From the NCBI GenBank assembly GCA_016124535.1, contig WGNK01000047.1, positions 22,460 to 86,459 on the forward strand: a stretch of DNA of 64,000 bases, written 5' to 3'. The translations under genes were made by a program, and so were the position numbers. This DNA is from Azospirillum sp. (GTDB taxonomy: Bacteria > Pseudomonadota > Alphaproteobacteria > Azospirillales > Azospirillaceae). Below the pieces are notes generated by a model. The model made no database searches. It worked only from the letters and a program-made list of their open reading frames with translations, and was not told the DNA's origin. This document shows, one piece after another, positions 46,493 to 55,237 of the stretch. Numbering within the stretch: the stretch's first letter is position 1; every line of letters starts with the position of its first letter.

Positions 46493-46924
46493 TCAGCGGT
46501 TCAACGTCAGGCTTCGGGCAAGCCCGGCATTGCCGGCCACCACCACGTCGATCCGGGCTTTCAGCGCGGCCGGGGCGATCGGCTTGACCAGATAGCCGTT
46601 AACCGCATGGTTGCGCGCGAACATCACGGTATCCTTGGCGGCATCCCCGGTCAGCATCACCACTGGCGTCCCTGCGAGGTCGGGCAATTTGACCGCGCGC
46701 AGCTGCGCCAACATTTCCAGGCCATTGACCGGCTTCATATGCACGTCGCAGAACACGATATCCGGGCGAATGCGGAGCAGCTGCAGCAGCCCGTCCTTAC
46801 CATCGACCGCTTCGAAGATGGTCCGGACGCCCAGTTGCAGCAACAGCCGCCGGACCAGCTGGCGGGTATGCGCCTCGTCTTCGACCAGCAGGACGCTCAG
46901 CTTGGCATAGTCATAGGCGGCCAT
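46493..46924 (-). CDS. Single-domain response regulator
   Basis: A 143-residue stand-alone receiver. It has acidic residues in VLLVEDEAHTRQLVRRLL, phospho-acceptor Asp in IVFCDVHMKPVNGLEML, VMLTGDA and the lysine in GYLVKPI. There is no output domain. It starts 12 bases after the stop of the hybrid kinase and is probably its partner through the kinase HPt domain. Confidence 0.9.
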   Translation of the reverse strand: MAAYDYAKLSVLLVEDEAHTRQLVRRLLLQLGVRTIFEAVDGKDGLLQLLRIRPDIVFCDVHMKPVNGLEMLAQLRAVKLPDLAGTPVVMLTGDAAKDTVMFARNHAVNGYLVKPIAPAALKARIDVVVAGNAGLARSLTLNR

Positions 46925-46936
46925 GGTCCAAATCCG

Positions 46937-49771
46937 TCAGGAAAGTGTGGCGGTCGCCGCCGACAGCTCGTCCAGCGTCGGCCGCAGCAGGCCGGCGAAC
47001 AGCGTCGCGGTGTCGATATCGTCGGCGTCGAGACAATCCTGCAGGTCGCCGGCCAGGCGACCGAGGCGGACCGCACCGATCGAATGAGCGGCCCCCTTCA
47101 GCGCATGAGCGGCGTCGCGGGCATCGGCCGGATGGTTGCGCCCCAGGGCCTCGTCGATCGCCTCGACCATCTGCGGCACCGCGGCCAGGAACGACCCGAG
47201 GAACGCCCGCGCCTCTTCGTCAAGCGTCCCGAACGAATCGATCAGCCGGTCGGGGTCGAACACCGCGGGATCGATCGCGGAAACCACAGCGCCGGCGCCG
47301 GACAGCCCACTCGCCGGCCCCGCCTCCGGCAGCCGCCGCAGCGGCCCGGCCTGGGGCAGCAGGCGTTCCAGGGTGGCGGCCAGAGCGGCCGAATCAATCG
47401 GTTTGGTCAGATAGCCGTCCATGCCGGCGTCGCGACATTGTTCTTCAGTCCCGGCCAGCGCGTCGGCAGTCAGGGCCACGATCGGCAGCCTGGCCCCACT
47501 GGACAGTTCGGCATGGCGGATCGCGGCGGTCAGCTGGAAGCCGTCCATCTCGGGCATATGGTAATCCGTCAGCAGCAGGCCGAAACCACCTTGCTCCAGC
47601 ACGCTCAGCGCCTCGCGGCCGTTGCCGGCGATCTGGTGGGCATAGCCCAAACGGTCGAGCAGGCGCTTGATCACAACCTGATTGGTCGGGTTGTCCTCGG
47701 CGACCAGCACCACGGCGTCAACGGCGCGGGCCTGCTCGATCGAAGGCGGCAGCCACTGCCCGAAGCCCTCGCCGATGCGGCGCTGGTCGAGATCGGCGCG
47801 CCCAAGCGCCGCCGCAATCATGCGCCACAGCCGCTGCCGGCGCAGCGGCAGGACCAGGCTGGCGAAGGCAAACCCGCGCTCGGCCTCGGTCAGGCCCGCG
47901 ACGGCGCGGCGCGTCGCGACCAGCAACACCCGGCAGACGCCCTGCTCAGCCGGCACCACCAACCGGCGCAGCGCGGCCAGCGCCCGATAATCGGCACCGG
48001 TCAGGCACAAGATCACCACCGCCGGCGTCGTGGCGGCGGCGTCGCCGAGCCGGTCAACCACGTCGTCGGAGGCCTCCAGCCACGCAATGTCGGTGATCCC
48101 GGCCGCCGCCAGCAACTGCCCGAGCACCGCCGCCTGGGCGGGAGGCAGGCCGACCGCGAGCACTCTGGCATCGGCGATCGCGATTTCGGGCGCCGCCGGG
48201 GCACCATCGGCGATCGCCAGCGGCAGTTCGAACCAGAAGGTGGACCCCTCGCCCGACACCGAGGAGACGCCGATCGCCCCGCCCATCATCTCGCACAGGC
48301 GCTGGCAGATGGTCAGCCCGAGACCGGTACCGCCATATTTTCGCGCGGTCGCGGCGTCGGCCTGGGAAAACGCCTGGAACAACCGGCTGCGCTGCTCCTC
48401 GGTAATGCCGATGCCGGTATCGGTAATCGCGAAACGCAGGCGCAGGGTGTCGTCCGCCCCGGCCGGCGGGTCGAGCGCGCCGGGTGCGGCCCCGGTCACG
48501 GCGAGCGTGACCGCACCGGTCTCGGTAAATTTGACGGCATTGCCCAGCAGGTTGAGCAGCACCTGGCGGACGCGGGTGGGATCGCCCTGCAGCCGGTCGG
48601 GCAGCGCCGGGTCGGCATCGACCACCAGGTCCAGCCCGCGTTCTTCGGTACGGGCGGCGATCAGTTCGGCGGTGCCCTCGACCACCTCGAGCAGCGAAAA
48701 CGGCACCCGCTCGATCTCCAGCTTGCCCGCCTCGATTTTGGAGAAATCAAGGATATCGTTGATGATAGTCAGCAAGGCCGCGGCCGACTGGCGGATCACC
48801 GTCGACATGCTGCGCTGGTCGTCGGTGAGATCGGACTGGTCGAGCAGCTCGGCCATCGACATCACGCCGTTCATCGGCGTGCGGATTTCGTGGCTCATCA
48901 TCGCCAGGAACGAGGATTTGGCCCGGGTCGCCTCCTCGGCCTTGTCCCTGGCCTCGCGCAAGTCGACCGCGAGTTGCCGCTGGCGCCGCTCGCTGGCCCG
49001 CAGTTCCAGCGCATTGTCGCGAAAACGGGCCAGCGCCTGGGCCAGCGCGCCGATCTCGTCGGCCCGCTCGGTCGAGGGGACCGGATGATCGAGATTGTCC
49101 GACGCCACCGCCGACATCGCCTGGGTCATCTCGACCAGGGGCCGCACCACCCGGCCGAGGATGGTCGAAAACGCCACCACGAAGGCCGCCGCGGCAATGC
49201 TCAGCACGATCGCGAGGCCATGCTCCTGACGACGGATGACCTGGTTGGAGGCGTCAAAGATCTCCTGACCGGCGTGGTCCTGCTGTGCCGCCAGACGGGT
49301 GATCACCGCCAGCAGCGGATTAAGCGAGGGATACATCACCCGGGCGATGTAGGTGGCGAGCCCGGCGACATCCTGGCCCGCCAGGATGTCGGCCAGTTCG
49401 TCGAGTGCGGCATCCGCCTCGACCATGCGGGACGCCGCCTCGTCGAGCAGGTCGCCGGTGGCGGAGGCATCGGCATGGGCCAGATAGTCGGCCCAGGCCG
49501 GCTTCAGCCCGTCGCGCAGGTGGCGGACCGCTCGTTCGCCGTCCTCCCAGTCGAGATCGCCGGTGCGGACCCTGACGGCGGTGACGATGCCGGCGGCGGT
49601 GTAGCCGTCCGACACCGTCTTGAGGTCGAGCGTCGGCTGAAGGGCATTGCGAAACAACTGGTTGACCAGAGTCTGCGACGACCGCAGGGCGAACACGCTG
49701 CCGAATGCCAGGACCACCATGAGCACCGCAATGGTGGCGAGTATCCAGTAGAAGCGGTTGCGGATCGACAT
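46937..49771 (-). CDS. Hybrid sensor histidine kinase with pseudo-receiver, receiver and HPt
   Basis: A 944-residue inner-membrane protein from ATG 49771. TM1 is about 7-28, a helical periplasmic sensor of about 150 residues follows, TM2 is about 182-205, then HAMP, HisKA with His294 in MMSHEIRTPMNG, HATPase (DTGIGITEEQ, GGTGLGLTIC), a receiver-like domain lacking the acceptor Asp (VVILCLTGADY), a true receiver with Asp736 in LLTDYHMPEMDG, and an HPt domain with His889 in HALKG. The full phosphorelay His294-Asp736-His889 can run to the next-encoded receiver. The gene starts 25 bases after a solute-binding protein gene, a likely input. Confidence 0.93.
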   Translation of the reverse strand: MSIRNRFYWILATIAVLMVVLAFGSVFALRSSQTLVNQLFRNALQPTLDLKTVSDGYTAAGIVTAVRVRTGDLDWEDGERAVRHLRDGLKPAWADYLAHADASATGDLLDEAASRMVEADAALDELADILAGQDVAGLATYIARVMYPSLNPLLAVITRLAAQQDHAGQEIFDASNQVIRRQEHGLAIVLSIAAAAFVVAFSTILGRVVRPLVEMTQAMSAVASDNLDHPVPSTERADEIGALAQALARFRDNALELRASERRQRQLAVDLREARDKAEEATRAKSSFLAMMSHEIRTPMNGVMSMAELLDQSDLTDDQRSMSTVIRQSAAALLTIINDILDFSKIEAGKLEIERVPFSLLEVVEGTAELIAARTEERGLDLVVDADPALPDRLQGDPTRVRQVLLNLLGNAVKFTETGAVTLAVTGAAPGALDPPAGADDTLRLRFAITDTGIGITEEQRSRLFQAFSQADAATARKYGGTGLGLTICQRLCEMMGGAIGVSSVSGEGSTFWFELPLAIADGAPAAPEIAIADARVLAVGLPPAQAAVLGQLLAAAGITDIAWLEASDDVVDRLGDAAATTPAVVILCLTGADYRALAALRRLVVPAEQGVCRVLLVATRRAVAGLTEAERGFAFASLVLPLRRQRLWRMIAAALGRADLDQRRIGEGFGQWLPPSIEQARAVDAVVLVAEDNPTNQVVIKRLLDRLGYAHQIAGNGREALSVLEQGGFGLLLTDYHMPEMDGFQLTAAIRHAELSSGARLPIVALTADALAGTEEQCRDAGMDGYLTKPIDSAALAATLERLLPQAGPLRRLPEAGPASGLSGAGAVVSAIDPAVFDPDRLIDSFGTLDEEARAFLGSFLAAVPQMVEAIDEALGRNHPADARDAAHALKGAAHSIGAVRLGRLAGDLQDCLDADDIDTATLFAGLLRPTLDELSAATATLS

Positions 49772-49796
49772 CGGCGGGTCCTTGTCGGCTACGCGG

Positions 49797-50840
49797 TCAG
49801 CGCAGGGGAAACGCAAACAGCAGGCCGCCGCGGGTCCACAGCTCGTTCAAGCCGCGATCGAGCTTGAGCGGGCCGCGCATCCCCAGATTGGCCTGGAAAA
49901 TCTCTTCGTAGTTGCCGACTTGGGCAACGATCCGGCGCGCCCAGTCCCGGTCGAGCCCGAGCGCCTCGCCGAGACCGGGAATGACCCCGAGCAGGCGCTG
50001 GATCCGCGGGTTCTCGCTGGCGGTCATCGCCTCGACATTGACCGATGATACCCCCAACTCCTCCGCTTCAATCAGAGCCATCAGGGTCCAGCGGGCGATT
50101 TCCTGCCAGCGGTCGTCGCCGTCGCGGACCAGCGGACCGAATGGCTCCTTGGAGATATGTTGGCGCAGGATGACGAAATCGTCCGGGCGCGGCAGGGCGG
50201 TGATCTGAATGACCGCCAAAGTCGAAGCGTCCGCGGTGATGGCATCGCAGCCGCCGCCGATGAAGGTGTCGATCATGGCGCGAAAGCTGGCAGCGGCGAC
50301 CGCAGTGAAGGCGATCCGGCGCGCCCCGAATATCTCCTTCAGATTGTCCTCGGCGGTGGTGCCGCTCTGGTAGCAGATCGACCGGCCATCGAGCTGATGG
50401 AGCGCCCGGACTCCGGCACTGGCGCGAAGCAGAAAGCCCTGACCATCGAAATAATACACCCCGATCGGATGCAGCCCCATCTCGGCAACCCGCCGGAGGG
50501 TAATCGTGGCATTGCGCGACAACACATCGATCTCGGCCGCCACCAGTGCGGTCAGTCCCTGCTGTATCAGCCCCGGTACGAATTCGACCCGTTCGGCGTC
50601 GCCCAGAACCGCGGCGGCCAGCGCCCGGCAATAGGCGACATCGAACCCGACCCAGCGCCCGGCCTCGGTGCGCGTGGAAAAGCCGGGCAGCCCGGTGGAG
50701 ACGCCACAGCGCAGCTGCCCGCGCGCCCGGACCGCCTGGAGCACCGAGGCGGGCCCGGTTCCGGTTTGCCCATCCGCGTCGGCTACGAGCATCGAGAAAA
50801 GGGCGAGCGCAAGGACAGCGCAACGAAACGGGCCAGTCAT
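49797..50840 (-). CDS. Amino-acid-type periplasmic solute-binding protein (orphan)
   Basis: A 347-residue protein of the AapJ/BztA family with a signal peptide (AVLALALFSMLVADADG). Segments RGQLRCGVSTGLPGFS, WVGFDVAYCRALAAAVLG, LVAAEIDVLSRNATITLRR, SICYQSGTTAEDNL and the C-terminal WARRIVAQVGNYEEIFQAN are those of general amino-acid transporters. No permease or ATPase genes accompany it. It is the first gene of an operon with the hybrid kinase and receiver, so it may present a ligand to the kinase (inference). Confidence 0.9.
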   Translation of the reverse strand: MTGPFRCAVLALALFSMLVADADGQTGTGPASVLQAVRARGQLRCGVSTGLPGFSTRTEAGRWVGFDVAYCRALAAAVLGDAERVEFVPGLIQQGLTALVAAEIDVLSRNATITLRRVAEMGLHPIGVYYFDGQGFLLRASAGVRALHQLDGRSICYQSGTTAEDNLKEIFGARRIAFTAVAAASFRAMIDTFIGGGCDAITADASTLAVIQITALPRPDDFVILRQHISKEPFGPLVRDGDDRWQEIARWTLMALIEAEELGVSSVNVEAMTASENPRIQRLLGVIPGLGEALGLDRDWARRIVAQVGNYEEIFQANLGMRGPLKLDRGLNELWTRGGLLFAFPLR

Positions 50841-51065
50841 GGCGGAGACGTCCTCAAGGCAGCGGCGGCATCACCATACCATCCAGCGAGGCGGGTCCGA
50901 CTGAGGGAAATTGCCCCAACCCTCCGGCCGCGGTTCCGGGGGGCGCGGCACCGTCGCCGGCACCGGCGGTTCGGCCGGCGGGCAATCCGGACCTGTCGGG
51001 TTGACAAGGGACGGCCCCTGTCCGATGGTTCGCCCGCTCGGGCGAAGCTCAGCCACAACCAGGGC

Positions 51066-51917
51066 ATGGTGACGATGACCAGAAGCGAATTGGAAAACAT
51101 CATCGATACCGCCTGGGAAAGCCGCCAGGCGGTTGGGCTGGACACCGGCGGTCCGGTGCGCGCCGCGGTCGAACAGGCACTGGCCGGGCTCGACGACGGC
51201 GCGTTGCGGGTCGCAGAGAAGGTCGGCGAGTCCTGGCGGGTCAACCAATGGCTGAAAAAGGCGGTGCTGCTATCGTTTCGACTCAACGAGTCGGCGCCGG
51301 TCGCGGGCGGTCCGGGCGGCGCCAGCTGGTACGACAAGGTGCCGTCAAAATTCGCCGGCTGGGATGACGCCCGCTTCCGCGCCGCGGGCTTCCGTGCGGT
51401 GCCGTCCTGCGTGGTCCGCCATTCCGCCTATGTCGCTCCCGGCGTCGTGCTGATGCCGTGCTTCATCAACCTCGGCGCGCATGTCGAGAGCGGCAGCATG
51501 ATCGACACCTGGGCGACCGTCGGCTCCTGCGCCCAGATCGGACGCAACGTCCATATCTCCGGCGGGGTCGGCATCGGCGGCGTGCTGGAGCCGCTCCAGG
51601 CCGATCCGGTGATCATCGAGGACGACTGCTTCATCGGCGCCCGCGCCGAAGTCGCCGAAGGCGTCATCGTCGAGCGTGGCGCCGTGCTGTCGATGGGCGT
51701 GTTTCTCGGCGCCTCGACCCGCATCATCGATCGCGCCAGCGGCGAAATCTTCTATGGCCGGGTGCCGGCATGGTCGGTGGTGGTGCCGGGCACCCTGCCC
51801 GGCCGGCCGCTGCCCGACGGCTCGCCCGGCCCCGGGCTCTATTGCGCCGTGATCGTCAAGCGGGTCGACGAAAAGACCCGGTCGCGGACTTCGATCAACG
51901 ATCTGCTGCGCGACTGA
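51066..51917 (+). CDS. dapD: Tetrahydrodipicolinate N-succinyltransferase
   Basis: A 283-residue left-handed beta-helix enzyme of lysine and diaminopimelate synthesis, transferring succinyl from CoA. It has WYDKVPSKFAGW, the hexapeptide repeats (SAYVAPGVVLMPCFINLGAH, IGRNVHISGGVGIGGVLEP, IEDDCFIGARAEVAEGV) and the family end RTSINDLLRD. The start is ATG 51066, with ATG 51075 as alternative. It is followed eight bases later by dapE. Confidence 0.97.
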   Translation: MVTMTRSELENIIDTAWESRQAVGLDTGGPVRAAVEQALAGLDDGALRVAEKVGESWRVNQWLKKAVLLSFRLNESAPVAGGPGGASWYDKVPSKFAGWDDARFRAAGFRAVPSCVVRHSAYVAPGVVLMPCFINLGAHVESGSMIDTWATVGSCAQIGRNVHISGGVGIGGVLEPLQADPVIIEDDCFIGARAEVAEGVIVERGAVLSMGVFLGASTRIIDRASGEIFYGRVPAWSVVVPGTLPGRPLPDGSPGPGLYCAVIVKRVDEKTRSRTSINDLLRD

Positions 51918-51925
51918 GCGCCACT

Positions 51926-53080
51926 ATGGAGCCTGATCCGGTTGCCCTGGCCCAGGCGCTGATCCGCTGCCCCAGCATCACGCCCAATGACGCCGGCGCG
52001 GTCGATGTCTTGACGGCGGCGCTGCGGCCGCTGGGATTCGTCTGCCACCGCCTGCGCTTCGCCGATCCCGGCGGCGACGCGGTCGACAATCTCTATGCCC
52101 GGCTCGGCGACCAGGCGCCCCATTTCTGCTTTGCCGGCCACACCGACGTGGTCCCACCCGGCGACCCCAGGGCCTGGAGCACCGACCCCTTTGCCGGCAC
52201 CGTCGCCGACGGCCGGCTCTACGGTCGGGGTGCCGCCGACATGAAGGGGGCGGTCGCCGCCTTCGTCGCCGCGGTCGCCCGCCACCGGCCGGACCATCGC
52301 CCGGAGCACGGCTCGATCAGCCTGCTGATCACCGGCGACGAGGAGGGCGAGGCGATCAACGGCACCCGCAAGGTGCTGCAATGGATCGCCGAGCGGGGCG
52401 AGCGGATCGACGCCTGCCTGGTCGGCGAGCCGACCAACCCGGCGGCCCTGGGCGAGATGATCAAGATCGGCCGGCGCGGCAGCCTGAACGGCCGCCTGAC
52501 GGTACAGGGCGTCCAGGGTCACGCCGCCTACCCCCAGCTGGCCGACAATCCGCTGCCCCGCCTGGTCGCCATGTTGACCGCGATTACCGCGACGCCGCTC
52601 GATCACGGCACCGACCTGTTCCAACCCTCGACCCTGACGCTGACCTCGATCGACGTGGGCAACCCGGCAACCAATGTCATCCCGCCCCAGGGTACCGCCG
52701 CGTTCAATATCCGATTCAACGACCGCCACACCCCGGCCAGCCTGGAAGCCTGGCTGCGCCACCGTTTCGACGCCGTCGGCGGCCGCTATGATCTGGCTTT
52801 GGCCGCCTCCGGCGGGGCCTTCGTCACGCCGCCCGGTCGCCTCAGCATGCTGGTCGCCGGCGCGGTCGAGCGGGTGACCGGGCGACGCCCGGAGCTGTCG
52901 ACCTCGGGCGGCACCTCGGATGCCCGTTTCATCAAGGATCACTGCCCGGTGGTCGAGTTCGGGCTGGTCGGAGCCACCATGCACAAAGTCGACGAAAACA
53001 TTGAGCTTGCCGATCTCGCCCGGCTGACCGAGATTTATCGGGTCATCCTGCGGGATTTCTTCTTCACCCAACCGGCCTGA
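51926..53080 (+). CDS. dapE: Succinyl-diaminopimelate desuccinylase
   Basis: A 384-residue zinc hydrolase acting two steps after DapD. Metal ligands appear in CFAGHTDVVPPGD, GRGAADMKGAVAAF, ITGDEEGEAINGT and the C-terminal GATMHKVDENIE. The dimerisation domain begins at RRGSLNGRLTVQGVQGHAAY. It is in one operon with dapD and a membrane protein starting four bases downstream. Confidence 0.97.
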   Translation: MEPDPVALAQALIRCPSITPNDAGAVDVLTAALRPLGFVCHRLRFADPGGDAVDNLYARLGDQAPHFCFAGHTDVVPPGDPRAWSTDPFAGTVADGRLYGRGAADMKGAVAAFVAAVARHRPDHRPEHGSISLLITGDEEGEAINGTRKVLQWIAERGERIDACLVGEPTNPAALGEMIKIGRRGSLNGRLTVQGVQGHAAYPQLADNPLPRLVAMLTAITATPLDHGTDLFQPSTLTLTSIDVGNPATNVIPPQGTAAFNIRFNDRHTPASLEAWLRHRFDAVGGRYDLALAASGGAFVTPPGRLSMLVAGAVERVTGRRPELSTSGGTSDARFIKDHCPVVEFGLVGATMHKVDENIELADLARLTEIYRVILRDFFFTQPA

Positions 53081-53084
53081 ACCG

Positions 53085-53678
53085 ATGCCGACGACCCACG
53101 AGGTGGCCTACGCCCTGTTCGGAGCCTATCGGCTGGCCCGCCTCGATTCCGCGGGCATGGAGTATTTCGAGCGCAGTCCGGACGGTGCCCTGCGCTCGTT
53201 CTTCGCTGCCGCGCTGGTGCTGCCCGCCTATCTGCTGCTGGCGGTGCTGCGCCTGTGGGACCAGCTGGGCGACATGGACTTGCTGCGCTTCGTCGCGGTC
53301 GAAGGCATTGCCTATGTGATCAGCTGGACCGCCTATGCGCTGGCCATGTTCCATCTCGCGCAATTTCTCGGGCGCGAAGGGAAATTCGTCGACTTTCTGT
53401 GCGCCTACAACTGGTCGGCAGTGATCCAGATGGTGATCTATCTGCCGGTCGTGGTCACCGCCCAATCCGGCCTGCTGCCCGACGGTCTGGGCGACGGCAT
53501 GATCCTGGCGGTCACGCTGACCGTGATGGCCTATCAATGGTTCGTCACCCGCATCGCCCTGGACCTGCCCGCCTCGACCGCCGCCGGCCTGGTGCTGCTT
53601 GACCTGATCCTGTCGGTCTTCATCTCCGGCATCGCCGACGACCTGCTGTGCGCCGGCGCCGGCGGTTTGGCCTGCTGA
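53085..53678 (+). CDS. Inner-membrane protein, function unknown
   Basis: A 197-residue protein with four or five membrane segments (FFAAALVLPAYLLLAVLRLW, VEGIAYVISWTAYALAMF, AVIQMVIYLPVVVTAQSG, GLVLLDLILSVFISGIADD). It starts with a short conserved soluble piece (YALFGAYRLARLDSAGMEYF). I do not recognise a named family. It is coupled to dapE and may simply share its transcript. Confidence 0.75.
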   Translation: MPTTHEVAYALFGAYRLARLDSAGMEYFERSPDGALRSFFAAALVLPAYLLLAVLRLWDQLGDMDLLRFVAVEGIAYVISWTAYALAMFHLAQFLGREGKFVDFLCAYNWSAVIQMVIYLPVVVTAQSGLLPDGLGDGMILAVTLTVMAYQWFVTRIALDLPASTAAGLVLLDLILSVFISGIADDLLCAGAGGLAC

Positions 53679-53716
53679 CCGGCGCCCCCCGAGCCCTGAA
53701 CCCCGAGGTGAACGCC

Positions 53717-54037
53717 ATGGCCTGGATCTATCTGCTACTCGCCGGGATTATGGAATGGGGCTGGCCGGTCGGCCTGAAACTGGGCTGGACCGCCCAGGGT
53801 CCGAAAGCGCTGCCGCTGGCCGGCGCGCTGATCTCGATCGTCGGCAGCGGCGTCCTGCTGCTGCTCGCCCAGCGAGAGATTCCGATCGGCACCGCCTACG
53901 CAATCTGGACCGGCATTGGCGCGTTCGGAACCTTCCTGATCGGCATCTGGCTGTTCGGGGACGCAGCAACCATCGCCCGCTTCTTCTTCGTCGGCCTGAT
54001 CCTGGTCGGTATCCTCGGCCTCAAGTTCAGCAGCTGA
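53717..54037 (+). CDS. sugE: SugE/Gdx-type small multidrug-resistance exporter
   Basis: A 106-residue four-helix exporter that works as a dual-topology dimer. The essential Glu is in LAGIMEWGWPVGLKLGWT, and GTAYAIWTGIGAFGTFLIGI and LILVGILGLKFSS are characteristic of SugE/Gdx, which exports guanidinium in exchange for protons. No guanidine riboswitch is evident in the short upstream gap. The start is ATG 53717. Confidence 0.92.
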   Translation: MAWIYLLLAGIMEWGWPVGLKLGWTAQGPKALPLAGALISIVGSGVLLLLAQREIPIGTAYAIWTGIGAFGTFLIGIWLFGDAATIARFFFVGLILVGILGLKFSS

Positions 54038-54044
54038 GGCGAAA

Positions 54045-55205
54045 TCACCACCAGGCCTGAAGCCGGCGCGCCGCCTCGGCGATGTCGGCGCTGCTGCCGG
54101 CGAACGAGAAGCGGACGAAGCGGTGGCCGCGCGCCGGGTCGAAATCGATCCCCGGCGTCACAGCGACGCCGGTCTCGGCCAGCATCCGGCGGCAGAAGGC
54201 TTCGCTGTCATCGGTACGGTCGCTGATTTCGGCGTAGAGATAGAACGCGCCGTCGGCCGGGGCCAGCCGGGAGAAACCGGCCCTGGGCAGCTGGTCGAGC
54301 AGCAAAGCCCGGTTGGCGGCATAGCGGGCGACGTGGCGATCCAGCTCGGCGCGGCAGTCGAAGGCTTCGACCGCGGCCAGCTGGGACAGGCTGGGCGCCG
54401 AGATATAGAGGTTCTGGGCCAGGCATTCGATCGGCCGTACCAGGTCCTCCGGTACCACCATCCAGCCGAGCCGCCAGCCGGTCATCGAGAAGTATTTGGA
54501 GAAGCTGTTGACCACGATGGCGTCGTCGGTCACCGCCAGGGCGGTCACCCCCGGCTCGTCATAGGCGATGCCGTGGTAGATCTCGTCGGAGACCAGGCGC
54601 AGGGCGCGCTCGCGGGCGAATTCGGCCAGCGCCGCCAGTTCGGCACGGCCCAGCATCGTGCCCGCCGGGTTCGACGGGCTGGCGACAATCAGGCCGTCGA
54701 GCGTGGCCCCCGGATGCTCGGCGTACCAGTCCTCGAGCATCGCCGGGGTTGGCTGGAACCGGCTGTGCGGCCCGGCGTCCAGTTCGACCGGCTGGACCCC
54801 GAGCGCGCTCAGGGTATTGCGATAGGCGGGATAGCTCGGATTGGCCATGGCGACCCGGTCGCCGGCCTCGAAACCGGCGAGAAAACCCAGCACGAAGCCG
54901 GCCGAGGACCCGGCGGTGACCACGATCCGTCGCGCCGGGATGTCCAGGTCATAGCGCTCGCCGTAGTGACGCGAGATCGCCTCGCGCAGCAGCGGGATGC
55001 CGAGCGCATCGGTATAGCCGAGGCGGTCGCGGTCAAGCGCCCGCTTGGCCGCCGCGATCACCCCGGCAGGCGCCGGTGTCGACGGCTGACCGACCTCCAG
55101 ATGCAGAACGTCGCCGCCGGCGCGCTCGCGCTCGAAGGCTGCGCGCATCACTTCCATCACGAAAAATGGCGGAATCACGCCCCGCCGGGCAATTTTGAGC
55201 GCCAT
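54045..55205 (-). CDS. Class I/II pyridoxal-phosphate aminotransferase
   Basis: A 386-residue aminotransferase. It has VLHLEVGQPSTPAP, VVTAGSSAGFVLGFLA, VASPSNPAGTML, LVSDEIYHGIAYDEP and the PLP lysine in NSFSKYFSMTGWRLGWMV. Substrate range cannot be told from sequence. Its end lies seven bases from the convergent sugE stop. Confidence 0.9.
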   Translation of the reverse strand: MALKIARRGVIPPFFVMEVMRAAFERERAGGDVLHLEVGQPSTPAPAGVIAAAKRALDRDRLGYTDALGIPLLREAISRHYGERYDLDIPARRIVVTAGSSAGFVLGFLAGFEAGDRVAMANPSYPAYRNTLSALGVQPVELDAGPHSRFQPTPAMLEDWYAEHPGATLDGLIVASPSNPAGTMLGRAELAALAEFARERALRLVSDEIYHGIAYDEPGVTALAVTDDAIVVNSFSKYFSMTGWRLGWMVVPEDLVRPIECLAQNLYISAPSLSQLAAVEAFDCRAELDRHVARYAANRALLLDQLPRAGFSRLAPADGAFYLYAEISDRTDDSEAFCRRMLAETGVAVTPGIDFDPARGHRFVRFSFAGSSADIAEAARRLQAWW

Positions 55206-55237
55206 GGCCGGTGGCTCCGCCGCTTGCTGGTTGGGGG

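Noticed and set aside
46466..49867. An 1133-codon plus-strand frame across the hybrid kinase
   Set aside because: It is antisense to a kinase with every expected motif, and its composition (Arg, Gln, Gly, His) is that of a shadow frame.
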